From: Candidatus Neomarinimicrobiota bacterium
GTDB lineage: Bacteria > Fidelibacterota > UBA2242 > B5-G15
Reading direction: 5' to 3'
NCBI GenBank assembly: GCA_017656425.1
Contig: JACDNV010000001.1
Span: 124,001 to 188,000, forward strand
Length of the DNA: 64,000 nt
In this document: in pieces, positions 1 to 9,431 of the stretch
Position numbering within the stretch: the first letter of the stretch is position 1
Layout: every line of letters begins with the position of its first letter
The notes under the pieces: model-generated
The model's input: the letters and a program-made list of their open reading frames with translations, nothing else
What the model was told of the DNA's origin: nothing
The model's database searches: none
Program-made: the position numbers and the translations under genes

Positions 1-728
1 GAATACACCTCAACCAGTGCTTCGGTCCATACTCCTCCAAAGGGAGATGGTTCATTATCCCTTGAATCCCAGACAATACCCAGTTTCAAGAAACTGTTAA
101 ATCCCCCCTCAATATCGTATAATTTAATAATTCCACTTTCTACATCTCCCTGAAGCTTAGTTCTGATACCATCATTCTTACAATAATTATTTCTAACATT
201 AAAAAAACCATAACCAAGCAGTAAAAAGATCTTCCTGTCCATCTTTTGGTAAACTAATTTTTGCAAATTCGTAATACTCCTTACCTGCTCCGTCCGAAAT
301 CTATAATAATGCTTCCCATGAAGTGTATCGAGCGGATTCCCATCATCATCCGTCCTTATAAACTCTTTATTATATTCAGTATCATTTCCAATTCCGTAAT
401 AGGGATAATAGTTTTCCTTTAAATATTTCACCAAAAAATTTATTCGGAAACCTTTTCCGAGTATAAATGGGCTATCAAAAAATATTGAGTGATCCTGTTT
501 CCCACCAGTTGTGAAAAATATAATTGGCTTAATTTGATAGTAATAAGGCTTATAACCACCTTCTTTGTAATTGAAAAAATTCATTACCACTCCATAGCCA
601 AATCCATCATCAGCATTATAATTTATTGCAGGTACTCCACCAAATCCCCAGCCAGTTTTGACTTTTCCTGCATTACAAATGTTAATAATAAATAATACCA
701 CAATAAAATATCTTACTAATTTCACCAT
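1..728 (-). CDS. BamA/TamA-like outer-membrane surface antigen (3' end cut by window edge)
   Basis: An open frame runs on the minus strand from ATG at 726-728 to the window edge without a stop, giving 242 codons. The first 20 or so residues form a signal peptide (hydrophobic VVLFIINIC, likely cleavage after NA). The mature part begins TGWGFGGVPAINYN and has alternating aromatic and glycine-rich strands, then SRDNEPSPFGGVWTE near the edge. Both motifs resemble the C-terminal surface-antigen (D15/BamA) barrel of small FCB-group Omp85-like proteins that lack POTRA domains. GCTGGAGAGAGG directly upstream contains a purine-rich ribosome-binding site. The FadL-like gene lies upstream in the same direction with an 88-base gap. 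The role is presumably an outer-membrane barrel of unknown cargo; the family is inferred from motifs only. Confidence 0.65.
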   Translation of the reverse strand, partial: MVKLVRYFIVVLFIINICNAGKVKTGWGFGGVPAINYNADDGFGYGVVMNFFNYKEGGYKPYYYQIKPIIFFTTGGKQDHSIFFDSPFILGKGFRINFLVKYLKENYYPYYGIGNDTEYNKEFIRTDDDGNPLDTLHGKHYYRFRTEQVRSITNLQKLVYQKMDRKIFLLLGYGFFNVRNNYCKNDGIRTKLQGDVESGIIKLYDIEGGFNSFLKLGIVWDSRDNEPSPFGGVWTEALVEVY

Positions 729-816
729 CCTCTCTCCAGCGATTAACTTAGAACTTTAGAGTAAACATAAAGCTCACAGTGAATACATGCCTTTACAATT
801 TTTTAAAAAAATGCCA

Positions 817-2253
817 TTAAAATGAAAAACCGAGACCAACTGCAAATACAGAAGCAGTTTTATCATATTTTTCAACAACAGGGATACTTTGTGTGTCAAG
901 AAGATGTGTAAAATTCTTTTCTGATTGACTATAAAACGTTGTAGAAAATCCAGCAGAAAGGAAAACGCCTTGCGCCAGTATAAACTTCCCACCAACCCCA
1001 ATTGTTTGTGAATCAAGTCCATAGGTCATATCGCTCTGGTAATTTTCCATCGCCCCTGTTCTTGATAACAGATATCCAGCACTTATAGATAATTTGTCAA
1101 GAAAATCATATTCAGCACCCACTCCAACTTCATATTCATTATTTACATATTCCTCTTTTCCATCCCAATCAATATCACTATTAATGAAATAATTTATATC
1201 ACTCATTACTTTTAACTTTGGTGAAAACTTTGCAAATGCACCAAAAGCAACCATTGATGGAATATCTGAACCAATTTCGGCACCATCAGGGAACTTAGTA
1301 ATGGGATCTCCGTCTTGAGTATATCCCACCAATACATCCTTTTTTGTTTCGTTCTTTACTTTCATCGATCCTTTCATCTCATATCTGAAGCTAACCATTA
1401 GATTATCATTTAATTTAACATTTAAACCAATAACAGGTATAACACTTGATCCTTTCTGCGTTACATCAGCTTCCTGATCAGCCATAAGAATTGCTTTTGC
1501 CGCCATCTGAGCTGCTACCGTTGCAAAATAAGCAGCACTATCTAGCATTCCTATATTACTATAATACTGGGCTGCCTGGGCAGCACTTCCACTTAAATTA
1601 TTGAAAAAATCCTGAGCTGGTGCTGGATTAACATTTTCACCCTGAGTCACTGTGACATTCTTCAAATACCCCTCATATTTATTAACAGCACTTACATATC
1701 TACCACCGATACTTATAGCCAGCATATCATTGATCTTATATGCTATATTTGAAGTAATCCCATAATATACAGAGGAACCTTTAAAATATAAGTCTATACC
1801 GTAATCTGTCACACCATACTGTCCTAACCCAGGTTTCAAATCTGAGTATGGTAATTCAAAAGACGGTAAACCTTTTTCAAACTCTGCACTCCCACCACCT
1901 CCTATAGGTCCAAATCCAAGTGAAAAAGCTAATTTCCCTCTATTTATAACAGAATAAATGTTTGGGAATACCAATGCTTTAACCTGCCCCTCGTATTTAC
2001 CATTATGCAGATAAGGATAATTGTTATTAATTATTTTAGTTTGAAGAATCGATTGATTACTTACATATAAGTGCATTCCCTCCTCCATAAATGCTGTCCC
2101 CGCAGGATTGAAATAAACAGCATCAGCATCGATGGATGCATTCCTGTTCATCATACGAATAAATTCCGCACTCTGATTGGTATTTGTTACAAGTCCACCA
2201 CCAAAAAGATATGATACAGTACAAAATAATAATAAAAATGGCTTTACTTTCAT
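817..2253 (-). CDS. FadL/OmpP1-family outer-membrane transport protein
   Basis: This 478-residue protein has a signal peptide (MKVKPFLLLFCTVSYLFGGG) and the family's N-terminal hallmark, in which a region reading NTNQSAEFIRMMNRNAS is followed by DADAVYFNPAGTAFM, matching the conserved NPA(G/A) segment of OmpP1/FadL (Toluene_X) barrels. The rest is beta-barrel-like and ends in FAVGLGFSF, with the terminal aromatic residue typical of outer-membrane barrels. An Ala/Gln-rich stretch at about residues 210-255 is a likely extracellular loop. FadL proteins pass hydrophobic compounds across the outer membrane; the substrate here cannot be told. It sits downstream of the NamZ-like gene in the same orientation and may be independent of it. 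Confidence 0.85.
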   Translation of the reverse strand: MKVKPFLLLFCTVSYLFGGGLVTNTNQSAEFIRMMNRNASIDADAVYFNPAGTAFMEEGMHLYVSNQSILQTKIINNNYPYLHNGKYEGQVKALVFPNIYSVINRGKLAFSLGFGPIGGGGSAEFEKGLPSFELPYSDLKPGLGQYGVTDYGIDLYFKGSSVYYGITSNIAYKINDMLAISIGGRYVSAVNKYEGYLKNVTVTQGENVNPAPAQDFFNNLSGSAAQAAQYYSNIGMLDSAAYFATVAAQMAAKAILMADQEADVTQKGSSVIPVIGLNVKLNDNLMVSFRYEMKGSMKVKNETKKDVLVGYTQDGDPITKFPDGAEIGSDIPSMVAFGAFAKFSPKLKVMSDINYFINSDIDWDGKEEYVNNEYEVGVGAEYDFLDKLSISAGYLLSRTGAMENYQSDMTYGLDSQTIGVGGKFILAQGVFLSAGFSTTFYSQSEKNFTHLLDTQSIPVVEKYDKTASVFAVGLGFSF

Positions 2254-2345
2254 TCCGATCCCCTTTCTAATTTTATTTTTAATCTATTATCTATCCCCTC
2301 TTTTCACGTAAAAATATAATTACACAAACCTTTAATAACAATATC

Positions 2346-3542
2346 TTAATATATAGTGAATTTATTCTTCATTGACAGAAACCTATTAAGCTCATTTTCT
2401 TTGTGTTTAAGATAAATATCGATATCAATACCCGTTTCGATAGCTACCCTTAACTCATTATCAAAAGGGATATTTAAATCTTTCCAATCATAAAAAATTA
2501 CATGATGAGGATATAAATTCCCAATAAGAGATAAAATAGTAGCATAGATCTTCACTGGATTAAACCGCCTTCTATCTTTAATCCTCAAACTCAAGCCCAC
2601 ACCTTCGATATCATTTTCAAACATAATACAACCATTCTGTCCGAGTCTATCAAACCTCTGTATCAACTCAGCTCTATTAATCCAAGGTGCACCGAATAGA
2701 TTGAAATGGTAAATTCCCAAAGTATCGGTCTCAACATTTGATGACCTTAATATTTTGCTACCAATATAAAACATGCAAACCTCTATCGATGGTAAACCCA
2801 TATAATCCAGATACCATCTCAATCCGGTATGATCATACCACATTTCTCTCTCGTAGTTATTCATCTTCACCACTGTTAAATCAACAGGCGACTTTAGATA
2901 CTCTTCATTAATCATTATAGCCAGTTCACCTGTTGTCATTCCATATATATAAGGTATCGTAAGGTCAAGAGAGCTAAATTTTATAAAAGGCATATCAACT
3001 TTACTGCAGGAAAAAATGTTAGGAAAATCAACTATATATACCTTTTTCTTCAATACGGAAGAGAAATTCAAAATCTTTGAAAGCAATTGTACATCCTCTG
3101 AGTATGCAACATCTACAGTCGGTAAAAACAAAAAAACCTTCTGATCATTTATTATAATCCTTGAAAAAACACTATCATAAAAAACATAATCAAGTTTATC
3201 TATCACAGTTTTCAACACCTTAAAAAACTTTATACCGTCATGCCGATACTTTCTCCCGCTGATAATAATAACTTTTCCATTCACTTTATTTAATATAGAG
3301 GCAATATTTATTATTTTATCAAAATTATAATAGAGGGCTTTCAAATTTGTTATAAAACAAATACCTTTTTCACTTAGCAAAGAATCCTTCATTTCAATAA
3401 CAATATCCAAACCAGTTTGAAGAGTTGATAAATCTTCGTTCTGACTTTCAACTATTTTTGTATATTTTAAATCCGCCGCAAGAATTATTCGACACGATAG
3501 TACAACGATCAAGAAAACTTCATACAGTGTCTTAACTTTCAT
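2346..3542 (-). CDS. Divergent NamZ-like exo-beta-N-acetylmuramidase (DUF1343)
   Basis: The product matches the layout of the DUF1343/NamZ family, which removes MurNAc from the non-reducing end of peptidoglycan fragments. Recognisable parts are EKGICFITN (family pattern GLITN), YIVDFPN (family DxPNP), YIYGMTTGELAIMINEEYL (family HGMTxGELA), a WYDHTGLRW segment, FGAPWIN and a C-terminal block with FNPVKIYATIL. ATG at 3540-3542 is chosen over an upstream in-frame TTG (3564-3566) because it gives a clean signal peptide (MKVKTLYEVFLIVVLSCRI) behind AGGA. Several positions that are near-invariant in the family differ, such as PNIF in place of PNP. Activity is therefore uncertain. Its place beside a SpoIID protein, AmpG-like permease and kinase supports peptidoglycan salvage. 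Confidence 0.65.
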   Translation of the reverse strand: MKVKTLYEVFLIVVLSCRIILAADLKYTKIVESQNEDLSTLQTGLDIVIEMKDSLLSEKGICFITNLKALYYNFDKIINIASILNKVNGKVIIISGRKYRHDGIKFFKVLKTVIDKLDYVFYDSVFSRIIINDQKVFLFLPTVDVAYSEDVQLLSKILNFSSVLKKKVYIVDFPNIFSCSKVDMPFIKFSSLDLTIPYIYGMTTGELAIMINEEYLKSPVDLTVVKMNNYEREMWYDHTGLRWYLDYMGLPSIEVCMFYIGSKILRSSNVETDTLGIYHFNLFGAPWINRAELIQRFDRLGQNGCIMFENDIEGVGLSLRIKDRRRFNPVKIYATILSLIGNLYPHHVIFYDWKDLNIPFDNELRVAIETGIDIDIYLKHKENELNRFLSMKNKFTIY

Positions 3543-3598
3543 TTCCTGCACACTCACTAAAAGCAATCTTCTGGTAATATAGATTAAATTTTCAGAAT

Positions 3599-5250
3599 TT
3601 ACACCTTCCTTTTACCAAAATCTGCAGGTATTTTAATAAGTCCGACTGTTACAAAGCTTACAATAGTGCTTATTGATATATAAATAAAAAAGTCCCGTTA
3701 GCCCAATAATTCCTGAATCCTACCACTTACCATACTCGGTATCATCATTCCGAGTGCCATAAAGCCTGTAGCTATTGCATAATGGGCGGTTTTATACTCA
3801 CCATCTGACAAATAAATCATGCAAAGCAGATATCCAGTAAAACCAAAACCATAACCCAATTGCTTAATAATAATGCAAATACCAATTGCCTCAAGGTTTT
3901 CCGGTTGAAAATATGACAGATAGATATAAACAAAATCAGGGAGGTTGATCGCTATAGCCATCCCCCAGATAAGTTTCTTTAAACCATAGATAGAAGATAA
4001 TATACCACCAATAATACCTCCTAACATTAAAGCAATAACACCAACCGTTCCATAAATAAACCCAACCTCGGATACGGTCAAACCCAATCTGCCCAACATA
4101 ATTGAATCAATAAGAAATGGTGGAACAATCTTCACCAGTTGTGATTCAGCAAACCTATAAAGTAGCAAAAAAAGTATGCCAGCAGCTATACCCTTTTTCT
4201 TGAAGAAGGATAGGAAAACATCTATATATAATTTGAAAGCTTCATTTGCTTTTACATTTCTTTTATCATAGGGTTTGGGCAACATAACCCAGTGATAAAA
4301 TGCAAACAGAATAAATAGCAATCCTAAAACAACAAAAGAAACCGACCAGCTATACGGTACATTCACAGCAATTGCCCTGAAAGTAGCAATAGCGGGATCT
4401 TTTAAATTGGGAGCAGTGGTAATCCTTACAACCTGTGCTTCGTTCCAGTTTGTTGAATCAAAAGTGAGAAACCCTTCCGTAACAAGATGGATATCCTTTT
4501 CACCCACTTCTAAACCAAAATTTATTACCTTTTTATCGCTGGGTTTTTCTGATAGCAGAATCTCAATATCAAGTGTATCTCTTTTATTCAATGAATCGGA
4601 TATTACAATAAAACCCCGATCAGCCTCTATTATAACAGATGGTATTCCTTTTCTTCTACGGTTACCTACTACCACTACTTCCTTTAAATTTTTATAAGAT
4701 GCTTCATTTATAGCCTTAATATCTATAGATACAGGCTCCAATCCAGTTCGGCCTTGAATAAAACCTGTCAGCATTACGACAAGTCCCTGACCTGCAATTA
4801 TAGCTATTCTGTAAATGTACTTCTAATACCAACAAAAAACGCCTGATCACGGTTATCAAGTCCAAGCATATAAAAACCATCACTTGCAATATCATTTGTA
4901 GCTGAAGAAAAAGCAAGAATCCACATGGAGAAAATTGTTAAGGGAAACCAGTATGGAAGATGTAAAAATATAGCAATAAAAAAGGCAAACCCAATAGCAA
5001 TTTGCATCAAAATTACCCAGCTCCGCTTTGTAAGAAATATATCAATAAAAGGGCTCCAAAATGGCTTAACTACCCATGGTAAATATAATGCACTTGTCCA
5101 GAAAGCTATCAGTGTATTTGATATACCCAAGTTTTTAAACATTATTACACTTACCACCATTGCTATAACATACAGTAAACCCTCTGCAAAATACAGGCTG
5201 GGGACCCACATCCAGCCTGATAATTCCGCTTTTCTAATTATTTTATCCAA
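3599..5250 (-). pseudogene. AmpG-like MFS permease, broken by a frameshift and a nonsense codon
   Basis: Intact AmpG-type permeases import anhydromuropeptides or MurNAc sugars. The N-terminal 147 residues (from ATG 5250) show MFS helices and the segment NDIASDGFYM. The frame then stops at 4804, just after GIRSTF. Adding one T to the TTT run at 4813-4815 (AAA on the plus strand) restores YRIAIIAGQGLVVMLTG, the expected AmpG continuation, and joins the frame that runs to 3698. That frame includes a periplasmic insertion of about 130 residues and further helices. At 3698-3700 an in-frame TAA interrupts LG-RDFFIYISISTIV; reading continues in the same frame to TAA at 3599 with a plausible last helix. 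Two independent lesions favour real decay, though read-level errors are possible. The neighbours are the SpoIID gene (15-base gap) and the NamZ-like gene. Confidence 0.85.
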
Positions 5251-5265
5251 ATATAGATCTCGCCT

Positions 5266-6615
5266 TTAGTAAACCTTTACTATTTCTGTATTAGTGTAAT
5301 AATGATATAATATATCCTCAACAGTAAAGCCTTTCAAAGACATCCCAAGGGCTCCGATCTGGCACATGCCAACCCCGTGCCCCCATCCTGCTCCTTTAAT
5401 TGTAAATTCACGTGGAATATCTGAACCATTCGGCTTTTTCTCAACATAAAAGGCTGAACTATATAGAAATTTTTTACTTAAACTATTTCTTATTTTTGAT
5501 TCTCCATCTAATACTACAGAATCTTTCTCACCCTTAAAATTCATATAATCTATCTGCAATTTAGTAATTCTACCCGATGCTCCTCTATTCAAAGCAATCA
5601 TATCAAGTATAAACTTACTATTGATTCCGAGCTTGGATTTAACCACCTCGTTCAACTGCTGTTGAGAATAATTTACTAACCAGCGAAAATATCTACTCTC
5701 TACATCTACACCACCAAGATATTTCGCCAATTCTTTCTCAGGTATATAATACGAGCTACAATAGGTCTGCGGTTTATCATTCAACCATAACAAAAATTTA
5801 TCTTCACTATCTATGGGATATCCTGGATGAGAATAACCTGGAGGCCCATCTATTTTAGATTTCGAATACGGAATTGGATCTCCATCCCATATATTATGGT
5901 ACGTCTCGATGATACCACCACAACTCTTAGAATATCTCGCATCTACAATTTTATCGTCATAAAATAATATTTTTCCATATGTACATGAAGCAGAATCAAT
6001 CGATTCTTTTGTTAAAAATGTTGTGCCCTGATACCTCTGACAGCAGTCATCATTACATACGTCAACTCCGAGTTCTTTATGTTTCACTCCAGTATTTGCC
6101 AGAAACCATGATCGTGCAGCGATCGTAAGTGCCTCAAGAAACGACTTTGGGCATTTTGCTCCCATCTCAGAAGTTGCCACACACATTATATATTTTTCCA
6201 GACTAAGTTCATTTATAACAAGCAGGTGTCCGTTATGTACACAAAATGCAACATCACCAGGTACATACATGTCCATTAACTTCCGCCAATGGAATCTCCT
6301 CCCTATTATCACATTTTTCACTTTTATCCCATAACGGGGACCAAAAAGAGCTGGATTATTATCATCTTTTATTACCCATTTTGAAGATCTCAGTGTTTCT
6401 TTATTAGGTAAAACGACCACAATTTCATTATCATCAAGGTGAAATTCATACCTTTCATTTAATAACAGATCTACTGAAACACCGCAACCATCAACCAATA
6501 CATATCTACCGTTCTCGGGAGTATTGATAACTATTTTTTTAAAATTATCATCTGGTAAAACAATAGCTACTTTTATGATTGGTTCCTTTTGAGGAATAGT
6601 CCCTGGTTCCATCAT
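5266..6615 (-). CDS. SpoIID/LytB-domain protein
   Basis: This 449-residue protein carries the SpoIID/LytB signature GAGWGHGVGMCQIGALGMS near the C terminus, and an earlier SEMGAKCPKSFLEALTIAARSW segment that matches the domain's EYLxGVVxxEMxxxxPxEALKAQAVAARTY pattern. SpoIID proteins are lytic transglycosylases acting on glycan strands lacking stem peptides. No signal peptide is visible, so the enzyme may be cytoplasmic and process imported fragments; this is odd for the family but fits its context. Its start overlaps the stop of the upstream kinase by 4 bases, and the permease gene follows after 15 bases, so the three are probably co-translated. A cysteine-rich DVCNDDCCQRY stretch lies mid-protein. 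Confidence 0.85.
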   Translation of the reverse strand: MMEPGTIPQKEPIIKVAIVLPDDNFKKIVINTPENGRYVLVDGCGVSVDLLLNERYEFHLDDNEIVVVLPNKETLRSSKWVIKDDNNPALFGPRYGIKVKNVIIGRRFHWRKLMDMYVPGDVAFCVHNGHLLVINELSLEKYIMCVATSEMGAKCPKSFLEALTIAARSWFLANTGVKHKELGVDVCNDDCCQRYQGTTFLTKESIDSASCTYGKILFYDDKIVDARYSKSCGGIIETYHNIWDGDPIPYSKSKIDGPPGYSHPGYPIDSEDKFLLWLNDKPQTYCSSYYIPEKELAKYLGGVDVESRYFRWLVNYSQQQLNEVVKSKLGINSKFILDMIALNRGASGRITKLQIDYMNFKGEKDSVVLDGESKIRNSLSKKFLYSSAFYVEKKPNGSDIPREFTIKGAGWGHGVGMCQIGALGMSLKGFTVEDILYHYYTNTEIVKVY

Positions 6616-7814
6616 TCCTTCCCCCCTCTATAACTAAAATAAGCATAAACACCCGCACCAATTGAAGGCGCTTCTATGAGTCTAGAAAAAACAAAAAACT
6701 CATCTCTGTCAATCTTCGTAAAATAATAATCTTTAGTATCATTCTCTATAAATAAACTCTTACTTATAAAATTTTTCAAATTACTTATAAAATTAGCCCA
6801 GATAAGCTCATCATCATAAGACTCTTTCAAAAATTCACCAATTTGCTGACCAAAAATAACAGAACCCAGTTTTGTACCGATGAACTTATGCTCTTTTATA
6901 GGCCATTTTCTATAAATATTTCGGATCTTGAATATTCCCTTGTATCCGACATCCAGAGTTACTATTATTTCATATACCAGCTTTGCCAGGTAATAACAAA
7001 AGCCATCAATAACCTCCTGCGTAGATATATTTCCTCCTATTGCTATATCTCTTATTTTTTGAACATATATATCCTCTTTTTCAACGTCTTTTATACTTTC
7101 CCCTACTTTTTCTAAGAATCGTTTCATCACCCCTTTTGCTGATATATAATCTTCTATCGCTACGTTATCCTCTGATGCAAGCTCCCATGTCTTAACAAAC
7201 CAATCACTCACTTCATCTATTTCAATAATCCGTCCATTTATTTTTAGCAAATCGGCAATACCTGTACTTACACCACAGTAGTAAACATTCTGAAACTTTC
7301 TGAAGCTGCCACCTTTCCCGTACTGCTCACCCAACCCACAGAAATAGGCATCATTACCAATTTTCATCGGCTTCCAGATTAGATTTATTCCTTCCTTTTC
7401 AATCATTCCCTTGAATATATCACAAAAGGAAGATATCCTCGGTCCATTTGCCATTACAGCTATACCTCTATCATCAGCAGTTTTAATTCCAGGCATGCAG
7501 AAACCAATCAAGATATCTCTTTTCTTCAAACAATCCACTAATGATAATACTGCCTTTACACATGCAGAAATGTATACTCTACTTTGCATTTCTTCACTTT
7601 CACTAATTGAGTAGTTAGAATTTATAAACTGCCCCATCTGGGTATTTATATCAACTGGTTTAAAATTTTCATTATATCCACCAATTTCTTTATACCGATA
7701 TTTAACATTATACTCACCAGTATTAAAAAGACCATCTTCAAGAATTGTAATATTCCATGCGCTTACTTTACTGGCTCCTCCATCTATCCCGATCAACACA
7801 GGGTCCAAACTCAT
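6612..7814 (-). CDS. ASKHA-fold sugar kinase, ROK/BadF-like (possible MurNAc or GlcNAc kinase)
   Basis: The N terminus reads LIGIDGGASKVSAW, the phosphate-1 loop of BadF/BcrA-type N-acetylsugar kinases. A later GNDAYFCGLGE segment corresponds to the ROK/hexokinase NDAxxAALGE motif, and CGVSTGIADLLKING to the phosphate-2 region. EDYISAKGVMKRF resembles the ROK element that follows the usual zinc site, but no clear zinc-binding cysteine cluster is present. The 400-residue length is longer than typical ROK kinases. It lies between alr and the SpoIID gene. FCB bacteria often encode a MurNAc kinase beside AmpG, SpoIID and NamZ genes, so amino-sugar phosphorylation in muropeptide salvage is the best guess. 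No MurQ etherase is found in the window. Confidence 0.65.
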   Translation of the reverse strand: MSLDPVLIGIDGGASKVSAWNITILEDGLFNTGEYNVKYRYKEIGGYNENFKPVDINTQMGQFINSNYSISESEEMQSRVYISACVKAVLSLVDCLKKRDILIGFCMPGIKTADDRGIAVMANGPRISSFCDIFKGMIEKEGINLIWKPMKIGNDAYFCGLGEQYGKGGSFRKFQNVYYCGVSTGIADLLKINGRIIEIDEVSDWFVKTWELASEDNVAIEDYISAKGVMKRFLEKVGESIKDVEKEDIYVQKIRDIAIGGNISTQEVIDGFCYYLAKLVYEIIVTLDVGYKGIFKIRNIYRKWPIKEHKFIGTKLGSVIFGQQIGEFLKESYDDELIWANFISNLKNFISKSLFIENDTKDYYFTKIDRDEFFVFSRLIEAPSIGAGVYAYFSYRGGKE

Positions 7815-7862
7815 TTTTTTGTAATCACAGAAAATATGACACTATTATAAGAGTATGATTTC

Positions 7863-8975
7863 TTAATATTTATAAATTCTTGCCACCCTCTTCGAAACAG
7901 AACAAGTAAGTTCATAGGGTACCATTCCTATCAGTTCAGCAAGATTTGTCACATTAATCTCTCTAAAGCTATCATTCCCCCACAAGACTGCTTTATCTCC
8001 AGGTTGAATATTGTCATTGCCAATATCAACCATCAATTGATCCATCGTTACAGCACCAACAACTGGATACAACTTCCCTTTTATAAGCACTCTACCCTTA
8101 TTTGTAAAAGCTCTGCTGTATCCATCGGCATATCCAACAGGTAAAACTGCAATATTTGTATCCTTATTGGCCTTATATTTTCTACCATAACTTATATAAG
8201 AGCCTTTTGATACAAACCTCACAATACTTACATGGGTGATAAATTTCATAACAGGTTTCAACTTTATTGATTCTGTAGTCTCAAGACTCGGGTAATTGCC
8301 ATATAATGTAATACCTGGCCGCACCATATTAAAATACGAACTCGGCAGATCCAGTATAGCACCACTATTCGCCATGTGTATATATTTAAAATTGTATCCT
8401 TTTGCTATCAATCTACTTAATACTTCTTTAAATCTTTTTAACTGAAGATTTGCAAAAGTTTTATCCTTTTCATCGGAAGTAGAGAAATGAGAATAAATGC
8501 CCTCGAGTATCAGATTATCTATCGTTTTCAACTTTTCTACCACTTCATCAATACATTCAGGCTTGATACCAACTCTGTTCATTCCAGTATCAACTTTTAC
8601 ATGGGCAACACATTTAGTTTTTTCCCTTTCAACAGCCTTTGCTACCTTATCTACATCACTATGATCTACAATGCTTATCCGTATTCCTTTATTTATCGCA
8701 TATTCCATCTCATCATACTGTAAAGCTCCAAAAAGTATAATATTTGCTTTTATTCCAGCTTTTACAAGTTCTTCGACCTCAGTAATTCTTGCAACCGCTA
8801 AAAATTTCACACCATTTTCAGTAAGTGTCCTCGAAACCTCTATCAATCCATGCCCGTATGCATCAGCTTTTACAATAGCCATTATTTCTGCAGGGTAAAC
8901 CTTTTCTCTCACCTTTTCCAAGTTATAAACCAGGTTACGGAGATTTATTTCTACATAAGTATAAGGCTTAATCAT
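7863..8975 (-). CDS. alr: Alanine racemase
   Basis: This 370-residue PLP enzyme interconverts L- and D-alanine for peptidoglycan. The PLP-binding lysine is K36 in AIVKADAYGHG. The second catalytic base, a tyrosine, is in SYGRKYKA, and GYADGYSRAFTNKGRVLI and GAVTMDQLMVDIG are the family's C-terminal signatures. The length is normal and there is no signal peptide. The first codons overlap by 8 bases the end of the decayed reading frame upstream (8968-9431), which suggests that alr was translationally coupled to it. The kinase gene begins 48 bases downstream. A D-alanine supplier at the head of a peptidoglycan-salvage cassette makes functional sense, and the enzyme is presumably essential. Confidence 0.97.
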   Translation of the reverse strand: MIKPYTYVEINLRNLVYNLEKVREKVYPAEIMAIVKADAYGHGLIEVSRTLTENGVKFLAVARITEVEELVKAGIKANIILFGALQYDEMEYAINKGIRISIVDHSDVDKVAKAVEREKTKCVAHVKVDTGMNRVGIKPECIDEVVEKLKTIDNLILEGIYSHFSTSDEKDKTFANLQLKRFKEVLSRLIAKGYNFKYIHMANSGAILDLPSSYFNMVRPGITLYGNYPSLETTESIKLKPVMKFITHVSIVRFVSKGSYISYGRKYKANKDTNIAVLPVGYADGYSRAFTNKGRVLIKGKLYPVVGAVTMDQLMVDIGNDNIQPGDKAVLWGNDSFREINVTNLAELIGMVPYELTCSVSKRVARIYKY

Positions 8976-9431
8976 TATATTTTTTAAATGAGTAATTAAA
9001 AAAATTTTCTAAAGAGAGATGCACTTCTGTAATACATCCCAAAATCCAACTATTGATACTGTCCAAATCCAAATTCGTAACCATATAAAACGGTTCACCA
9101 TAGTAATACGCCATTGTTAGCCCACCATAAGTTCCAACACCCATCTTTATATGATCATCCTACAGACAGATAATATAATCCACATCCTTGATATTAACAT
9201 ATATATCATGATTAATAATCTTTCCAATAAAAAATTAAATTTTTCTGGATCATCTTTTTTAAACGACAAAAACTAGTATAAATTTCCTCCTGAAGGAATT
9301 TGTTTTCTTCATTCATAGGATTACAGACAAAGTGTCCAAATCTATTTAAAATAAAAGATTCAAAAATGTTAGGCCATTCCTTTCCTACTATATATAGCAT
9401 ATTCAATTACTTCTATTAATTCCTTTTTCAT
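8968..9431 (-). pseudogene. Decayed gene after ABC permease; nucleoside 2-deoxyribosyltransferase-like remnant (tentative)
   Basis: The frame opens with ATG at 9429-9431, overlapping the permease stop as ATGA, but ends after 20 codons (MKKELIEVIEYAIYSRKGMA). Three frame changes and one nonsense codon must be bridged to read on. The segments are KEWPNIFESFILNRFGHFVC and NPMNEENKFLQEEIYTSF in a second frame, KKDDPEKFNFLLER in a third, then KIINHDIYVNIKDVDYIICL, a TAG, and DDHIKMGVGTYGGLTMAYYY with GEPFYMVTN to TAA at 8968-8970. Spliced, this gives about 155 coherent residues. The DVDYIIC and GGLTMAYYYGEPFYMV segments faintly recall the NDT fold (asp-rich strand, then A..YGKPV). Four lesions make this the most degraded gene in the window. 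Confidence 0.6.

Noticed and set aside
4407-4697. Plus-strand ORF of 96 codons
   Set aside because: It lies opposite the permease coding sequence; its residue pattern is a shadow of the complementary frame.
8487-8898. Plus-strand ORFs of 75-78 codons
   Set aside because: They are antisense to alr, with no supporting start signal.
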